DNA of 64,000 nucleotides from Chitinophagales bacterium (GTDB lineage: Bacteria; Bacteroidota; Bacteroidia; Chitinophagales; Chitinophagaceae). Within the stretch, counting starts at the first letter, position 1. Each line of letters begins with the position of its first letter. The stretch spans positions 1 through 64,000 of the forward strand of contig JAATFV010000231.1 of NCBI GenBank assembly GCA_015655015.1, written 5' to 3'. Made by a program: the position numbers and the translations under genes. Shown here one piece after another: positions 25,171-34,374 of this stretch. The notes below the pieces were generated by a model that saw only the letters and a program-made list of their open reading frames with translations, did not search any database and was not told the DNA's origin.

Positions 25171-25776
25171 ATGCCTTTATTAGTTCTTGTCCGTCACGGA
25201 CAATCCGCCTGGAACCTGGAAAATCGTTTTACCGGTGAAGTAGATGTAGCGCTCACCCCCCTGGGACGGGAGGAAGCGAAGGCCGCCGGGAAAAAACTGA
25301 AGGACCTCTCTTTTTCCCGCTGTTTCACCTCCGTGCTCCAGCGGGCTATCGAAACTCTTACCCTGATCCTGGAAGAAAGCGGCCATCCTGAATGGCCGGT
25401 AACCCGGGACAAGGCGCTCAATGAGCGTAATTATGGAGAGTTGCAGGGTTTGAATAAAGCGGAAACTGCCCAAAAATATGGAGATCACCAGGTCGCTATC
25501 TGGAGAAGAAGTTATGCCGTCCGGCCCCCGGGCGGTGAGAGCCTGCAGGACACAGCCGCAAGAGTCATCCCCTATTATAAAAAAGAAATAGAGCCGCTGT
25601 TGCAGAAGGGGGAGAATATCCTGGTAGTTGCCCATGGGAACAGCCTTCGGGCCCTGATGATGTACCTGGAACATATCGGTGAAGAAGAGATCGCAGAAGT
25701 AAATATACCTACGGGAGCGCCCAGGCAATATAACATGAATGAGCAATTGCAGATTGAACGGGTCGAATATCTGTAA
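25171..25776 (+). CDS. gpmA: 2,3-bisphosphoglycerate-dependent phosphoglycerate mutase
   Basis: The 201-residue enzyme interconverts 3- and 2-phosphoglycerate in glycolysis. It has the phosphohistidine motif 'LVRHGQSAWNLENRFTG', then 'ERNYGELQGLNKAE' and 'VAHGNSLRAL', the second active-site His. It is about 30-45 residues shorter than E. coli GpmA, as in many Bacteroidota. A cofactor-independent relative is excluded by the His motifs. ATG 25171 is chosen over GTG 25120 because the -7 box ends at 25114. It is convergent with bshC. Confidence 0.9.
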   Translation: MPLLVLVRHGQSAWNLENRFTGEVDVALTPLGREEAKAAGKKLKDLSFSRCFTSVLQRAIETLTLILEESGHPEWPVTRDKALNERNYGELQGLNKAETAQKYGDHQVAIWRRSYAVRPPGGESLQDTAARVIPYYKKEIEPLLQKGENILVVAHGNSLRALMMYLEHIGEEEIAEVNIPTGAPRQYNMNEQLQIERVEYL

Positions 25777-25840
25777 GACCGGCATTGATTGAGCGCACCC
25801 GCATTGAGTTGCCCGCATACTCCCTGTCGGGCCATCTTAT

Positions 25841-27436
25841 TTATTGCTCGCCCAGCACGACAAACACCTGCTCCAGCGTCAAGGAATATTCATAAATATC
25901 AGCAATGAATTTTTGCCCTCTGGCCGCATACCAGGGCATGAAATTATCGATCCGTTCCTGCAGCCCTTTCAGGGGAAATAAGGCGGATTTGACCGCATGG
26001 ATCTGCCGCTGCTGGTCGGAGAACTTTCTTTTCTCCGCCTTGAGCAGTTTCTTTTCCAGATCCTGTAAGGGATCCAGGGCCTTTTTCTGTAAGGCCTCCA
26101 CATGCTGCACCAGGGTCGGATCGACGGGCCTGGCCAGTGTCTTTAACTTCTCGTAGTATTGATTGGCAATAATGATCTCTTCATCAAGGCTCAGCTGCTG
26201 TTGCGATTCCCTTTTCACCAGCTCGTTCACCAGCGCCTCTTCGGATTTGAAAATATCCGTAAGATCAAGTCCTGCCCTCTCCAGCTTTTCCTTCCAGTCT
26301 TTCTCCACCAGGAGAAAAGAGTTTCGTAAGATCAGCATAGGGAAAGGTCTCTTATAATGGGTAAACAGGTCCTTTAATTCCAGCCAATACGCTGTTTCTC
26401 CCCCACCCCCGATAAAAGCGATATTAGGAAGGATCGTCTCCTGGAATAGCCCCCGCAGGATCACGTTCGGGCTAAAACGTTCCGGATACTGATGCAATTC
26501 TTCCCGGATCTCTTTTTCACTGAACACTAACGTGGAGTCATGTACTTTGAAGTCCTCTCCTATTCTTTCGATCCTTCCCCGCAGATCATCTTTCAGGTAG
26601 AACAAATTGATGGGGCGCGGATTCGCCTGCACCTTATAGTGCTGAGACAAACGCCCGATCGTCTCGTTGACCACTCCGGTAGGAATTCCCCGGAAAAGAT
26701 CATCCTCGAATACAGGGATCATCAGCCTTTTCAGACCGGTGTTGTCCGGGATCAGCACCACGAGGCCATATTCCGCAAACAAGCTGTGCAGGAGACGGAA
26801 AGTAGCCGTCTGGATATCAGGGCTGCCCAGATAGATCTCCTTCACCCGGCGGACCAGCTCCCCGCCAAAAGGCTGAACGGAGAGCTCCCCCTCCACCCGG
26901 TTGAGGATCTTTTCCAGTCCCTTGGGTTTCATCCTTCCCACGGCGCCCGTTTGTTTAGTATCCCAGACCAGCTTTTCCTGGTTCAGGTAGATCTTGCCCA
27001 GCTCTTCCAGGTCAGCATCTTCGCTGCCCATGTAAAAGACAGGAACAAACTGCTGTTGCGGATATTTCTCCGCCAGGAATTTCGCCAGCTTTATGATGTG
27101 AACGATCTTATAAATAAAATAGAGGGGACCGGTGAAGATGGCCGGCTGATGTGCCGTGCAGACCGTAAACGTATTATCCTGCAGGAGCCGGTCGACATTT
27201 TGATGTACCGGTAAGGACTTCTCCACCGCGTTATACTGGTCTCTCAGCGCGCTAACCAGCACTTCCCGGTTGACCGGGGATAACTGCCGCGCCTTCAGGG
27301 AAGCTTCGATCCCTTTCAGAGAAACAGGATGCGTATAATAAGGTGCCAGTGAGCCGGCCTGCCCCAGATAATCTGTAATTATTCTCGAAAAATAGCCTGT
27401 CTGCGAGTATGGTAACTGAGTCGATATCCAATCCAT
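25841..27436 (-). CDS. bshC: Bacillithiol biosynthesis cysteine-adding enzyme
   Basis: The 531-residue protein matches BshC along its length: it opens 'LPYSQTGYFSRIITDYL', has 'TVCTAHQPAIFTGPLYFIYK', 'GSEDADLEE' and 'GGGGETAYWLELK', a helical coil near 'KTLARPVDPTLVQHVEAL', and ends 'LEQVFVVLGEQ'. BshC adds cysteine to glucosaminyl-malate in the last step of bacillithiol synthesis, the cytoplasmic low-molecular-weight thiol of many Firmicutes and Bacteroidota. bshA and bshB are not in the window, as is common. The gene is alone and convergent with phosphoglycerate mutase. Confidence 0.93.
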   Translation of the reverse strand: MDWISTQLPYSQTGYFSRIITDYLGQAGSLAPYYTHPVSLKGIEASLKARQLSPVNREVLVSALRDQYNAVEKSLPVHQNVDRLLQDNTFTVCTAHQPAIFTGPLYFIYKIVHIIKLAKFLAEKYPQQQFVPVFYMGSEDADLEELGKIYLNQEKLVWDTKQTGAVGRMKPKGLEKILNRVEGELSVQPFGGELVRRVKEIYLGSPDIQTATFRLLHSLFAEYGLVVLIPDNTGLKRLMIPVFEDDLFRGIPTGVVNETIGRLSQHYKVQANPRPINLFYLKDDLRGRIERIGEDFKVHDSTLVFSEKEIREELHQYPERFSPNVILRGLFQETILPNIAFIGGGGETAYWLELKDLFTHYKRPFPMLILRNSFLLVEKDWKEKLERAGLDLTDIFKSEEALVNELVKRESQQQLSLDEEIIIANQYYEKLKTLARPVDPTLVQHVEALQKKALDPLQDLEKKLLKAEKRKFSDQQRQIHAVKSALFPLKGLQERIDNFMPWYAARGQKFIADIYEYSLTLEQVFVVLGEQ

Positions 27437-27649
27437 AAAGAATAGGAAGCTAATTTATTCGCTACAAAAAAGTAAAAATAATGATAACTAACGGATTTTA
27501 CGCCGGTTATCTTGACCGGGGATTACAACAGGAGAACGAACGGAATGTTCGGAAGGCTAAGTGGAATTTCCCCTGCCGGGTCACACATCTTTTACTTATT
27601 GGCGATCCATCTGGCTGCCAGGTGAAAAACCGGCGCTGATCCGGCCTTC

Positions 27650-28651
27650 TTAGAGCACCTGGAAACCATATGCATAAGGGTCGTCTTCCGGGTCGATGGA
27701 AATGGTATTATACCCATAGATCTTAGCCCAGCCTTCAATGCTGGGAATAATCGCCGGCTTGCCGGCAACGGTGACGGCCTTCTCTACCCGGCCGGTGAAT
27801 TTGGAGCCGATGATGCTCTCATGGATAAAGGGCTCCCCTTCCTTTAGTTTTCCCCTGGCATACCATTGCGCCATCCTGGCCGAAGTGCCGGTGCCGCAGG
27901 GAGAGCGATCAATAGCCTTATCCCCATAAAATACGGCATTCCGGGCCGTAGCTTCCGGACTCAGGGTCTTTCCCGTCCACAAAATATGCGTACAGCTGTG
28001 AATGGTCGGATTGTCGGGATGGACGAAAGTATTGGTTTCATTGATCCGTTGGCGCATCACCCTGCTCCAGCTAATCAATTGATCTGCATTATAATACTCC
28101 AGTCCTTTAAAATTTTCCTGCAGGTCGACGATAGCATAAAAATTACCTCCATAGGAGACATCCACCTTTAAGAGACCCAGGTCCGGGCATTCTACTTCCA
28201 CGTTCTCAGCGGCCAGATAAGAAGCTACATTCGTCAGCTTAACGGAGCTGATCTTCTTCCCTTCCTGTTGGTATTCGATGAGCACCAGCCCCGCAGGGGC
28301 CTCCATGCGCACATGCCCGGGTACCTTTGGATTGATCAACCCTTCTTCCAGGGCTATCGTGATCGTACCGATCGTGCCGTGTCCGCACATAGGCAGACAG
28401 CCGCTGGTCTCTATGAACAGAACGGCTACATCATTTGCCGGATCATGAGGCGGATACAGAATGCTCCCGCTCATCATATCATGTCCCCGCGGCTCGAACA
28501 TCAGCCCTTTGCGGATCCAGTCATATTCCTTTAAAAAATGCTGCCGCTTCTCGCTCATGTTGCTTCCTTCCAGAACGGGGCCTCCTCCGGCTACCAGCCG
28601 CACCGGATTTCCGCAGGTATGTGCATCGATACAAAAAAAGGTCTTCTTCAT
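27650..28651 (-). CDS. 4-hydroxyproline 2-epimerase
   Basis: The 333-residue proline-racemase-fold enzyme interconverts trans-4-hydroxy-L-proline and cis-4-hydroxy-D-proline. Both catalytic Cys are visible: Cys89 in 'CLPMCGHGTIG' and Cys252 in 'DRSPCGTGTSARM'. With 'CIDAHTCGNPVRLVAGG' at the start, the pattern fits hydroxyproline epimerase better than proline racemase. It follows the semialdehyde dehydrogenase gene by 5 bp and belongs to a leftward three-gene catabolic set with the DapA-like gene. Confidence 0.88.
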   Translation of the reverse strand: MKKTFFCIDAHTCGNPVRLVAGGGPVLEGSNMSEKRQHFLKEYDWIRKGLMFEPRGHDMMSGSILYPPHDPANDVAVLFIETSGCLPMCGHGTIGTITIALEEGLINPKVPGHVRMEAPAGLVLIEYQQEGKKISSVKLTNVASYLAAENVEVECPDLGLLKVDVSYGGNFYAIVDLQENFKGLEYYNADQLISWSRVMRQRINETNTFVHPDNPTIHSCTHILWTGKTLSPEATARNAVFYGDKAIDRSPCGTGTSARMAQWYARGKLKEGEPFIHESIIGSKFTGRVEKAVTVAGKPAIIPSIEGWAKIYGYNTISIDPEDDPYAYGFQVL

Positions 28652-28656
28652 ACCGG

Positions 28657-30135
28657 CTAAAGTTTGTCTTTTGTCAGCTGATCGTTAATCGTCCGCCAGA
28701 TATTCAGGGGATTGCTGTTCTTCAGCGCATCCGGCAAAAGCGCATCGTCCCAGTTTTGAAAACTGAGCGGGCGTACCCATCGTTTGATACCGTCAGCGCC
28801 CACAGAAGTATAACGGCTGTCGGTAGTAGCGGGGTAAGGTCCTCCATGCTGCATGGACAGCGCTACCCGGACACCGGTGGGAACTCCGTTCAGGATTAGT
28901 CTTCCGCAGAGATCCTGTATCGCCTCCAGCAGATCAGCCTGCTCCTTCGTATCCTTCTCTGTCGCCATTACGGATGTCGTCAGCTGCCCTTCGAGACGGC
29001 GGACAACTTCCAGCAGCTCCTTTTTATCCGCACAACGGATGACGAGTGAATAGGGGCCGAATACTTCCTGGTGTAAAAGAGGATTCTTTAAAAAAGTCTT
29101 CCCGGTGGCGGAAGCCACTGTTGGTATGCCCTGGTTTTCAGCCGGACCCGTCGCGGATATGGCTACCGTAGTAACCTCATTTTGCTCAAGGGCCGCCTTC
29201 CTTTTTGCTGCATAAGCCTTTGCAATACCGGGATGTAACATAGTGCCGGGAGCGGCTTTTTCGATCGCTGCCCCCAATTCAGTGATGAATACCTGCAGGT
29301 CGGCGCTATCGATGCCAATGATAAGACCGGGGTTGGTACAGAACTGACCGGTGCCCAGCGTAATGGAGCCGGCAATAGTGACCGCAACTTCCTTCGCGGA
29401 CTCTTTTAGCTTATTGGGAAGAACGAATACCGGGTTGATGCTTCCCATCTCCGCAAATACGGGGATGGGTGATTGGCGTTGGTTGGCCCAGTCGAAAAGA
29501 GCTTTGCCTCCCCCGGTGGAACCGGTAAACCCTACAGCACGGGTGTATTCATGGGTGACAAGCGCCTTGCCTGTTTCGAAACCGGCTCCATGAACATGCG
29601 TGAACACTCCTTTAGGCAAGCCGCATTTTTCAACGGCCTTTGCGATGACCTGCGCTACCAGTTCCGAAGTGCGTGCATGAGCCGGGTGCGCTTTCACGAT
29701 CACGGGGCAGCCGGCGGCCAGGGCCGAAGCCGTATCCCCTCCTGCGGTAGAATAAGCGAACGGAAAATTACTGGCCCCGAAAACGACAACAGGCCCCAGC
29801 GGAATTTGCAGCTTACGCAGATCCGGCTCGCTCTTTTCTGCTACTGCCGTATCGATCCGTGCTTCCAGCCAGTTCCCCGCTTCACAGGCCGCCCCATAGC
29901 TGGTTAGCTGGAAGATAGTCCGCGCCCGTTCTCCTTTGAGCCGGGCTTCCGGCAAATTAGTCTCTTCCATAGCCGTCCGGATCAATTCATCTCCCAGGGC
30001 TTCTATTTCCGCACCGATGGTACGCATAAGATCGGCTCTTTGTTTCAGCGTAGTTTTCCTGTATAAGAGAAAAGCCTGCCAGGCCTCCTGCATCATCTGA
30101 TCGATTTCCTGAATGGTAGCGTCCTGAAATATCAT
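28657..30135 (-). CDS. Alpha-ketoglutarate semialdehyde dehydrogenase (ALDH family)
   Basis: The 492-residue aldehyde dehydrogenase has 'VVVFGASNFPFAYSTAGGDTASALAAGCPVIVKAHP' (here in parts: an NFPF catalytic Asn segment and a KAHP cofactor segment), 'FTGSTGGGKAL', the base Glu in 'FAEMGSINPVF' and the nucleophile in 'LGTGQFCTNPG'. The AHP and EMGSINP forms are typical of 2,5-dioxopentanoate dehydrogenase, the last step of hydroxyproline and pentose oxidation, giving 2-oxoglutarate. It lies between the DapA-like deaminase and the epimerase, all on one strand with 5-50 bp gaps, which supports the hydroxyproline role. Confidence 0.85.
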   Translation of the reverse strand: MIFQDATIQEIDQMMQEAWQAFLLYRKTTLKQRADLMRTIGAEIEALGDELIRTAMEETNLPEARLKGERARTIFQLTSYGAACEAGNWLEARIDTAVAEKSEPDLRKLQIPLGPVVVFGASNFPFAYSTAGGDTASALAAGCPVIVKAHPAHARTSELVAQVIAKAVEKCGLPKGVFTHVHGAGFETGKALVTHEYTRAVGFTGSTGGGKALFDWANQRQSPIPVFAEMGSINPVFVLPNKLKESAKEVAVTIAGSITLGTGQFCTNPGLIIGIDSADLQVFITELGAAIEKAAPGTMLHPGIAKAYAAKRKAALEQNEVTTVAISATGPAENQGIPTVASATGKTFLKNPLLHQEVFGPYSLVIRCADKKELLEVVRRLEGQLTTSVMATEKDTKEQADLLEAIQDLCGRLILNGVPTGVRVALSMQHGGPYPATTDSRYTSVGADGIKRWVRPLSFQNWDDALLPDALKNSNPLNIWRTINDQLTKDKL

Positions 30136-30187
30136 AATAAAGTTTTTGCTGATTAATTACATTTCTCCTGGCGAATAGTTTAATGAT

Positions 30188-31123
30188 CTATGCAACAGAC
30201 GCCGGTTCCGCATGAGCAGGCAGCGCAGGAAGTACCGGCCTTTTGGCCAGGCTCTCCCGGATAGTCTTCAATACCCGCTCCCGCTCCTCCCCGATCAGGG
30301 TCAGCCTGGGAGCCCTGACATGTTCCGTTCCCAATCCCGTCATCATCTCGGCCAATTTAATGTATTGAACTAATTTCGGGTGGATATCCAGCTCCAGCAA
30401 AGGAAGGAACCAGCGAAAAATAGTCCGCGCCTCTTCCACACGGCCGGCCCGGACCAGCTTGTAAATAGCCACCGTTTCAGCGGGAAAAGCGCCTGCCAAT
30501 CCTCCCACCCAGCCTACAGCTCCCATCAGCAGCTCTTCCATCGCAATGGTATCCACCCCGCAGAGGATCTTGATCCGGTCGCCGAATCGGTTGATCATCC
30601 GGGTTACATTGGTTACATCCCGGGTGGATTCTTTCACAGCCTCTATATTGGGCAGCCCGATCAGCTCTTCAAACATTTCTGATGTCATGTCTATTTTATA
30701 GTCTACCGGATTATTATAGATCATGATAGGCAGGTCCGTTGACGAAGCCACTGTTTTAAAAAAGGTCACCGTCTCCCGATGATCGCTCTTATAACGCATA
30801 GGCGGCAACAACATCAGTCCTTTGGCGCCCCATTTACCGGCCAGGCCGGCTTGTTTTACCGCCTCTGCCGTAGAGCCTTCGGCTATATTTAATAATACGG
30901 GTATCCGGGCGCCTGCTTTTTCAACGGAGAACTTTAATAAGGTTTCTTTTTCAGCCAGCGTGAGAGAGCTTGCTTCTCCCAGGGAGCCGCCGACCACCAC
31001 TCCATGGATACCTGCCTCCAGCTGGGCATCCAGGTTTGTTCCGAACATAGGCAGGTCGAGTTGGTCATCCGGGGTGAATTGGGTCGTCAGGGCAGGGAAT
31101 ACGCCATTCCAGCTTATACTCAT
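30188..31123 (-). CDS. DapA-family lyase, probable pyrroline-4-hydroxy-2-carboxylate deaminase
   Basis: The 311-residue protein is a dihydrodipicolinate synthase-like TIM barrel: 'GVVVGGSLGEASSLTLAEK', Tyr136 in 'MIYNNP' and the Schiff-base Lys164 in 'IEAVKEST'. The GSLGE form and the neighbours (semialdehyde dehydrogenase, hydroxyproline epimerase) point to the deaminase that turns 1-pyrroline-4-hydroxy-2-carboxylate into 2-oxoglutarate semialdehyde. Lysine-pathway DapA is less likely. The D-hydroxyproline oxidase that should supply its substrate is not adjacent in this window. First gene of the leftward set. Confidence 0.82.
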   Translation of the reverse strand: MSISWNGVFPALTTQFTPDDQLDLPMFGTNLDAQLEAGIHGVVVGGSLGEASSLTLAEKETLLKFSVEKAGARIPVLLNIAEGSTAEAVKQAGLAGKWGAKGLMLLPPMRYKSDHRETVTFFKTVASSTDLPIMIYNNPVDYKIDMTSEMFEELIGLPNIEAVKESTRDVTNVTRMINRFGDRIKILCGVDTIAMEELLMGAVGWVGGLAGAFPAETVAIYKLVRAGRVEEARTIFRWFLPLLELDIHPKLVQYIKLAEMMTGLGTEHVRAPRLTLIGEERERVLKTIRESLAKRPVLPALPAHAEPASVA

Positions 31124-31269
31124 GTGTACCTTATTTTTTCCAAAAATACCCCTTTACGGATCAGGACAACGGCCGCGGATTAATCGATTCTGTGCAGATT
31201 TTAACACGAACAGGAATTACCCTATAGTAAAATTCCTGATTGACTAACAGGCGCCAGCCATCGATCTGC

Positions 31270-32589
31270 TCAGTTACCTGTTTTAACCACTATGCCTTCC
31301 AGATCATAATCATACGCTTTCGTGATCTTCACGTTGACAAATTCCCCGATGGGCAGCTTTTCTTCACTATGGATGATCACCTCATTATCCACTTCTACGG
31401 AATCGAACTCGGTACGGCCAAGATAACGTCCCGCTTCTTTCTTATCGATCAGGGTCTTGAATACCTGCCCCAGCTTTTCCTGGTTCTTTTCATAAGAGAT
31501 CTCCTGCTGTACTTCCATGATCTCTTCGGCCCTTCTTTGTTTCTCAGCGGCAGGTACATCATCAGCCAATTCATAACCGCTGGTCCCCTCTTCATGAGAG
31601 TAGGTGAAGATGCCTACCCGGTCAAATCGATGCTCCTGCAGGAACTCTTTTAGCTCTTCCACATCCTGCTCCGTCTCCCCGGGGAATCCGGCGATCAGGG
31701 TCGTGCGAAGGCAAATGCCCGGCACCTTCTCGCGGATCGTATGGATCAGGTCTGTCATTTCAGACCTGGTGATCTGCCGGCGCATGGCTTTTAACATGTT
31801 GTCACTGGCATGCTGTAAAGGCATGTCCAGGTAATTGCAAATATTGTCTCTTTCTTTTATTACATCCAGGATCTCCAGGGGAAATTTGGAGGGGTAGGCA
31901 TAATGCAGCCGGATCCATTCCAGTCCTTTGACATCGGCCAGCCGGTGCAGCAGTTCCGGGAGTTTTCTTTTCTTATAGATATCCAATCCATAATAAGTCA
32001 GCTCCTGGGCGATCAGCAAAATTTCCCGGACGCCTTTTTTCACCAGGCTCTCCGCTTCTTTCACCAGCTCTTCGATGGGCCGGCTGACATGGCTCCCCCT
32101 CATTAAAGGAATGGCGCAAAAGGCACAGGTCCGGTTGCATCCTTCGGATATTTTGAGATAAGCGTAATGACGGGGTGTTGCGAGAAGACGTTCGCCCAGC
32201 AGCTCGGACTTATAATCCGCCTCGAACTGCTTTAACATAAGGGGCAATTCCATCGTGCCGAACCAGGCGTCCACTTCCGGGATCTCCCGTTCTAAGTCTT
32301 CCCGGTAACGTTGGCTGAGGCAGCCGGTGACATAAACCTTGTCCAGGCTGCCCTTTTTCTTCAGGGCCACCTGCTCGATGATCGTATTGACAGATTCCTC
32401 TTTAGCCTTGTCGATGAAACCGCAGGTATTGACGACAACGATATTGTGATCTTTTTTTGTGCTTTCATGCACCACATCGATCTCATTGGCCAGGAGCTGC
32501 CCGCTCAATACTTCACTGTCCACCATATTCTTGCTGCAGCCCAGGGTGATAATATTGACCTTATCTTTCTTTAAAGTTCTTGTCTTCAT
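31270..32589 (-). CDS. rimO: Ribosomal protein S12 methylthiotransferase
   Basis: The 439-residue radical-SAM enzyme adds a methylthio group to an Asp of ribosomal protein S12. It has the N-terminal MTTase domain ('IITLGCSKNMVDSEVLSGQL', 'VVVNTCGFI'), the SAM cluster motif 'CNRTCAFCAIP', and a C-terminal TRAM domain ('TLIDKKEAGRYLGRTEFDSVEVD' region). The GCSKN form marks RimO rather than MiaB. ATG 32589 is preferred to 32610 because the -7 box on this strand covers 32599-32606. It lies near ftsY and rpmB, its usual setting here, but with nhaA between. Confidence 0.92.
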   Translation of the reverse strand: MKTRTLKKDKVNIITLGCSKNMVDSEVLSGQLLANEIDVVHESTKKDHNIVVVNTCGFIDKAKEESVNTIIEQVALKKKGSLDKVYVTGCLSQRYREDLEREIPEVDAWFGTMELPLMLKQFEADYKSELLGERLLATPRHYAYLKISEGCNRTCAFCAIPLMRGSHVSRPIEELVKEAESLVKKGVREILLIAQELTYYGLDIYKKRKLPELLHRLADVKGLEWIRLHYAYPSKFPLEILDVIKERDNICNYLDMPLQHASDNMLKAMRRQITRSEMTDLIHTIREKVPGICLRTTLIAGFPGETEQDVEELKEFLQEHRFDRVGIFTYSHEEGTSGYELADDVPAAEKQRRAEEIMEVQQEISYEKNQEKLGQVFKTLIDKKEAGRYLGRTEFDSVEVDNEVIIHSEEKLPIGEFVNVKITKAYDYDLEGIVVKTGN

Positions 32590-32598
32590 AATTGGGCG

Positions 32599-32606
32599 CA
32601 AAGGTA
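32599..32606 (-). promoter_or_regulatory. -7 promoter element of rimO
   Basis: Read on the minus strand, TACCTTTG fits TAnnTTTG and ends 9 nt before ATG 32589. The leader would be only a few nucleotides, and the upstream ATG at 32610 would not be transcribed. Confidence 0.5.
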
Positions 32607-32671
32607 GCAACTATTGGGGTTATCTTCTTAAATTTGAGAGCAGGCCGATCACGCATTCATAAAATTCATAT

Positions 32672-33862
32672 ATGCCCATTGCCGCCACGACCAAGCTGTT
32701 CAGGGAGTTTTTTGAAAGTGAGCGTGCCGGTGGCCTGATCCTGGTTAGCTGCACCCTGGTGTCCATCCTTCTTGCGAATTCCGGCGCAGGTCCCGCCTAT
32801 CTTCATTTCTGGCATGCCCGCCTGGACCTGTCCTTTGGAACCATTCCCCTGAATTATTCCGTTGAACATTGGATAAATGACGGTCTGATGGCCGTTTTCT
32901 TCTTATTGGTGGGGCTGGAGATCGAACGGGAGATCTATATCGGGGAGCTGGCGGATTTTAAAAAAGCCCTGCTTCCCATCCTTGCAGCTGCAGGAGGAAT
33001 GTTATTCCCTGCCGGCATCCACTTTTTATTCAATCATGGAACGCCGGAACAGCCAGGCCTGGGTATTCCGATGGCCACCGATATTGCGTTCGCCCTGGGA
33101 GTGCTTTCCCTGCTGGGCAATAAAGTTCCGGTCTCCGTAAAGATCTTCCTCACGGCCCTGGCGATCATTGATGACCTGGGAGCGATCCTGGTGATCGCCG
33201 TCTTTTATACCAGGACCTTTTCTTTGGTCTGGTTCGGAGCTGCATTGGGGATTTTCCTGGCGTTGTTGTTATTTAATAAATTGAAGATCAACAATTTGGT
33301 CTATTATCTTTTACCGGGGATTCTCCTATGGTATTGTATGCTTCGTTCGGGGATCCATGCCACGCTTAGCGGGGTGCTGCTGGCTTTTGCCATCCCTTTT
33401 GGAAAGGCGGGCGGAGTCAATCCCTCCGAAAAGCTCCAGCATTGGCTGCACAAGCCGGTCGCTTTTATCATCCTGCCTGTATTCGCCCTGGCGAATACGG
33501 GGATCATACTCTCAGCCGGCTGGCCACAGAGCCTGTTACAGAAAAATAGCCTTGGGATTCTTTTGGGGCTGGTAGCAGGCAAACCGATCGGGGTGTTGTT
33601 ATGCTGCTGGCTGGCGATCCACTCTAAGTTATGTGTGCTGCCGGAAGGGATGACCTGGCGGCATTTGATGGGGCTGGGCCTGCTGGCAGGGATCGGGTTC
33701 ACCATGTCCATTTTCATCACCAACCTGGCTTTTGAAGATGCCGGACAAATACAATATTCGAAGATCGCCATCCTGGCCTCTTCGCTGCTGGCAGGCATGT
33801 TGGGTTATTTTTTCCTGGCTTTTGCAGCTTCATCGCGATCGTCGGCTCCAAAAAAGCTATAG
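32672..33862 (+). CDS. nhaA: Na+/H+ antiporter NhaA
   Basis: The 396-residue inner-membrane antiporter exports Na+ for H+. It has NhaA landmarks: 'ANSGAGPAYLHFW', 'INDGLMAVFFLLVGLEIERE', 'ATDIAFALGVLSLLG' and the ion-binding pair in 'ALAIIDDLGAILVIA'. It ends with a short polar tail. Length is normal. It is divergent from rimO. About 100 bp past its stop lies a decayed fragment that resembles its own central part (see 33929-34090). Confidence 0.92.
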   Translation: MPIAATTKLFREFFESERAGGLILVSCTLVSILLANSGAGPAYLHFWHARLDLSFGTIPLNYSVEHWINDGLMAVFFLLVGLEIEREIYIGELADFKKALLPILAAAGGMLFPAGIHFLFNHGTPEQPGLGIPMATDIAFALGVLSLLGNKVPVSVKIFLTALAIIDDLGAILVIAVFYTRTFSLVWFGAALGIFLALLLFNKLKINNLVYYLLPGILLWYCMLRSGIHATLSGVLLAFAIPFGKAGGVNPSEKLQHWLHKPVAFIILPVFALANTGIILSAGWPQSLLQKNSLGILLGLVAGKPIGVLLCCWLAIHSKLCVLPEGMTWRHLMGLGLLAGIGFTMSIFITNLAFEDAGQIQYSKIAILASSLLAGMLGYFFLAFAASSRSSAPKKL

Positions 33863-33928
33863 GAATAACTGAAAGCGTAAGGATTTCCTTTCGGTTATCC
33901 CTCGGCCCGGGCCTGGCCGTCCTACCCC

Positions 33929-34090
33929 CTTCTTATCCAGGCTGAAAAGACTGTCGACGAAGTGGTTTGCCATTAACTGGCTGTACAAGCCTGTCACTTT
34001 TGTCATTCTGCTGGTCTTCGCCCTTGCCCAAAAAGGTATCCTGCTCCCAGCCGGCTGGCCGGATGGTCCGTCAGAGAAAAACAGCCTGAT
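33929..34090. pseudogene. Mosaic relic: ftsY 3'-end fragment (-) joined to nhaA fragment (+)
   Basis: On the minus strand, about 33929-33970 encodes HFVDSLFSLDKKG, close to the intact ftsY C-terminus HEFVDSLFSLEKKD. On the plus strand, from about 33967, the frame reads 'WLYKPVTFVILLVFALA...GILLPAGWP...EKNSL', close to residues about 257-292 of the neighbouring NhaA. Base identity to nhaA is about 75 percent over about 110 bp by eye, so the copy is old or from a lost paralogue. Neither piece can make a whole protein. Edges are approximate. Confidence 0.7.
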
Positions 34091-34170
34091 CAAGGCTTCC
34101 AGCCAACATATAACCGATTTTCAGTATTAGTCGGCTGGCAGTGTAAAAAATATATAAATAGTCCACACTT

Positions 34171-34198
34171 TTATAACTATTCGGTTATAACTATTCGG
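34171..34198. repeat. Tandem repeat, 2 x 14 bp
   Basis: TTATAACTATTCGG occurs twice in direct succession (34171-34184, 34185-34198) without mismatch, in the gap before ftsY. Confidence 0.88.
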
Positions 34199-34374
34199 TG
34201 TCATAGTAAGTAAATAGTTGATCTGGCAGGACAAATATGGGTCTCCTCCCTGGATCCGAACTATACTGGCGCTATTTTAGTTGACGGAAATACCAGATAC
34301 TTTCGTTCGCACCCGTAAAAGCCGGTTATATCAAATTAATCGAGAATAATTTACGACCCATAAGCAATCAATAG

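Larger units (their letters stand above)
33863..34374. other. 512-bp intergenic region with gene relics
   Basis: No intact gene. It holds the mosaic relic at 33929-34090 and a perfect 2 x 14-bp tandem repeat at 34171-34198. The rest (34199-34374) shows nothing recognisable. Confidence 0.7.
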
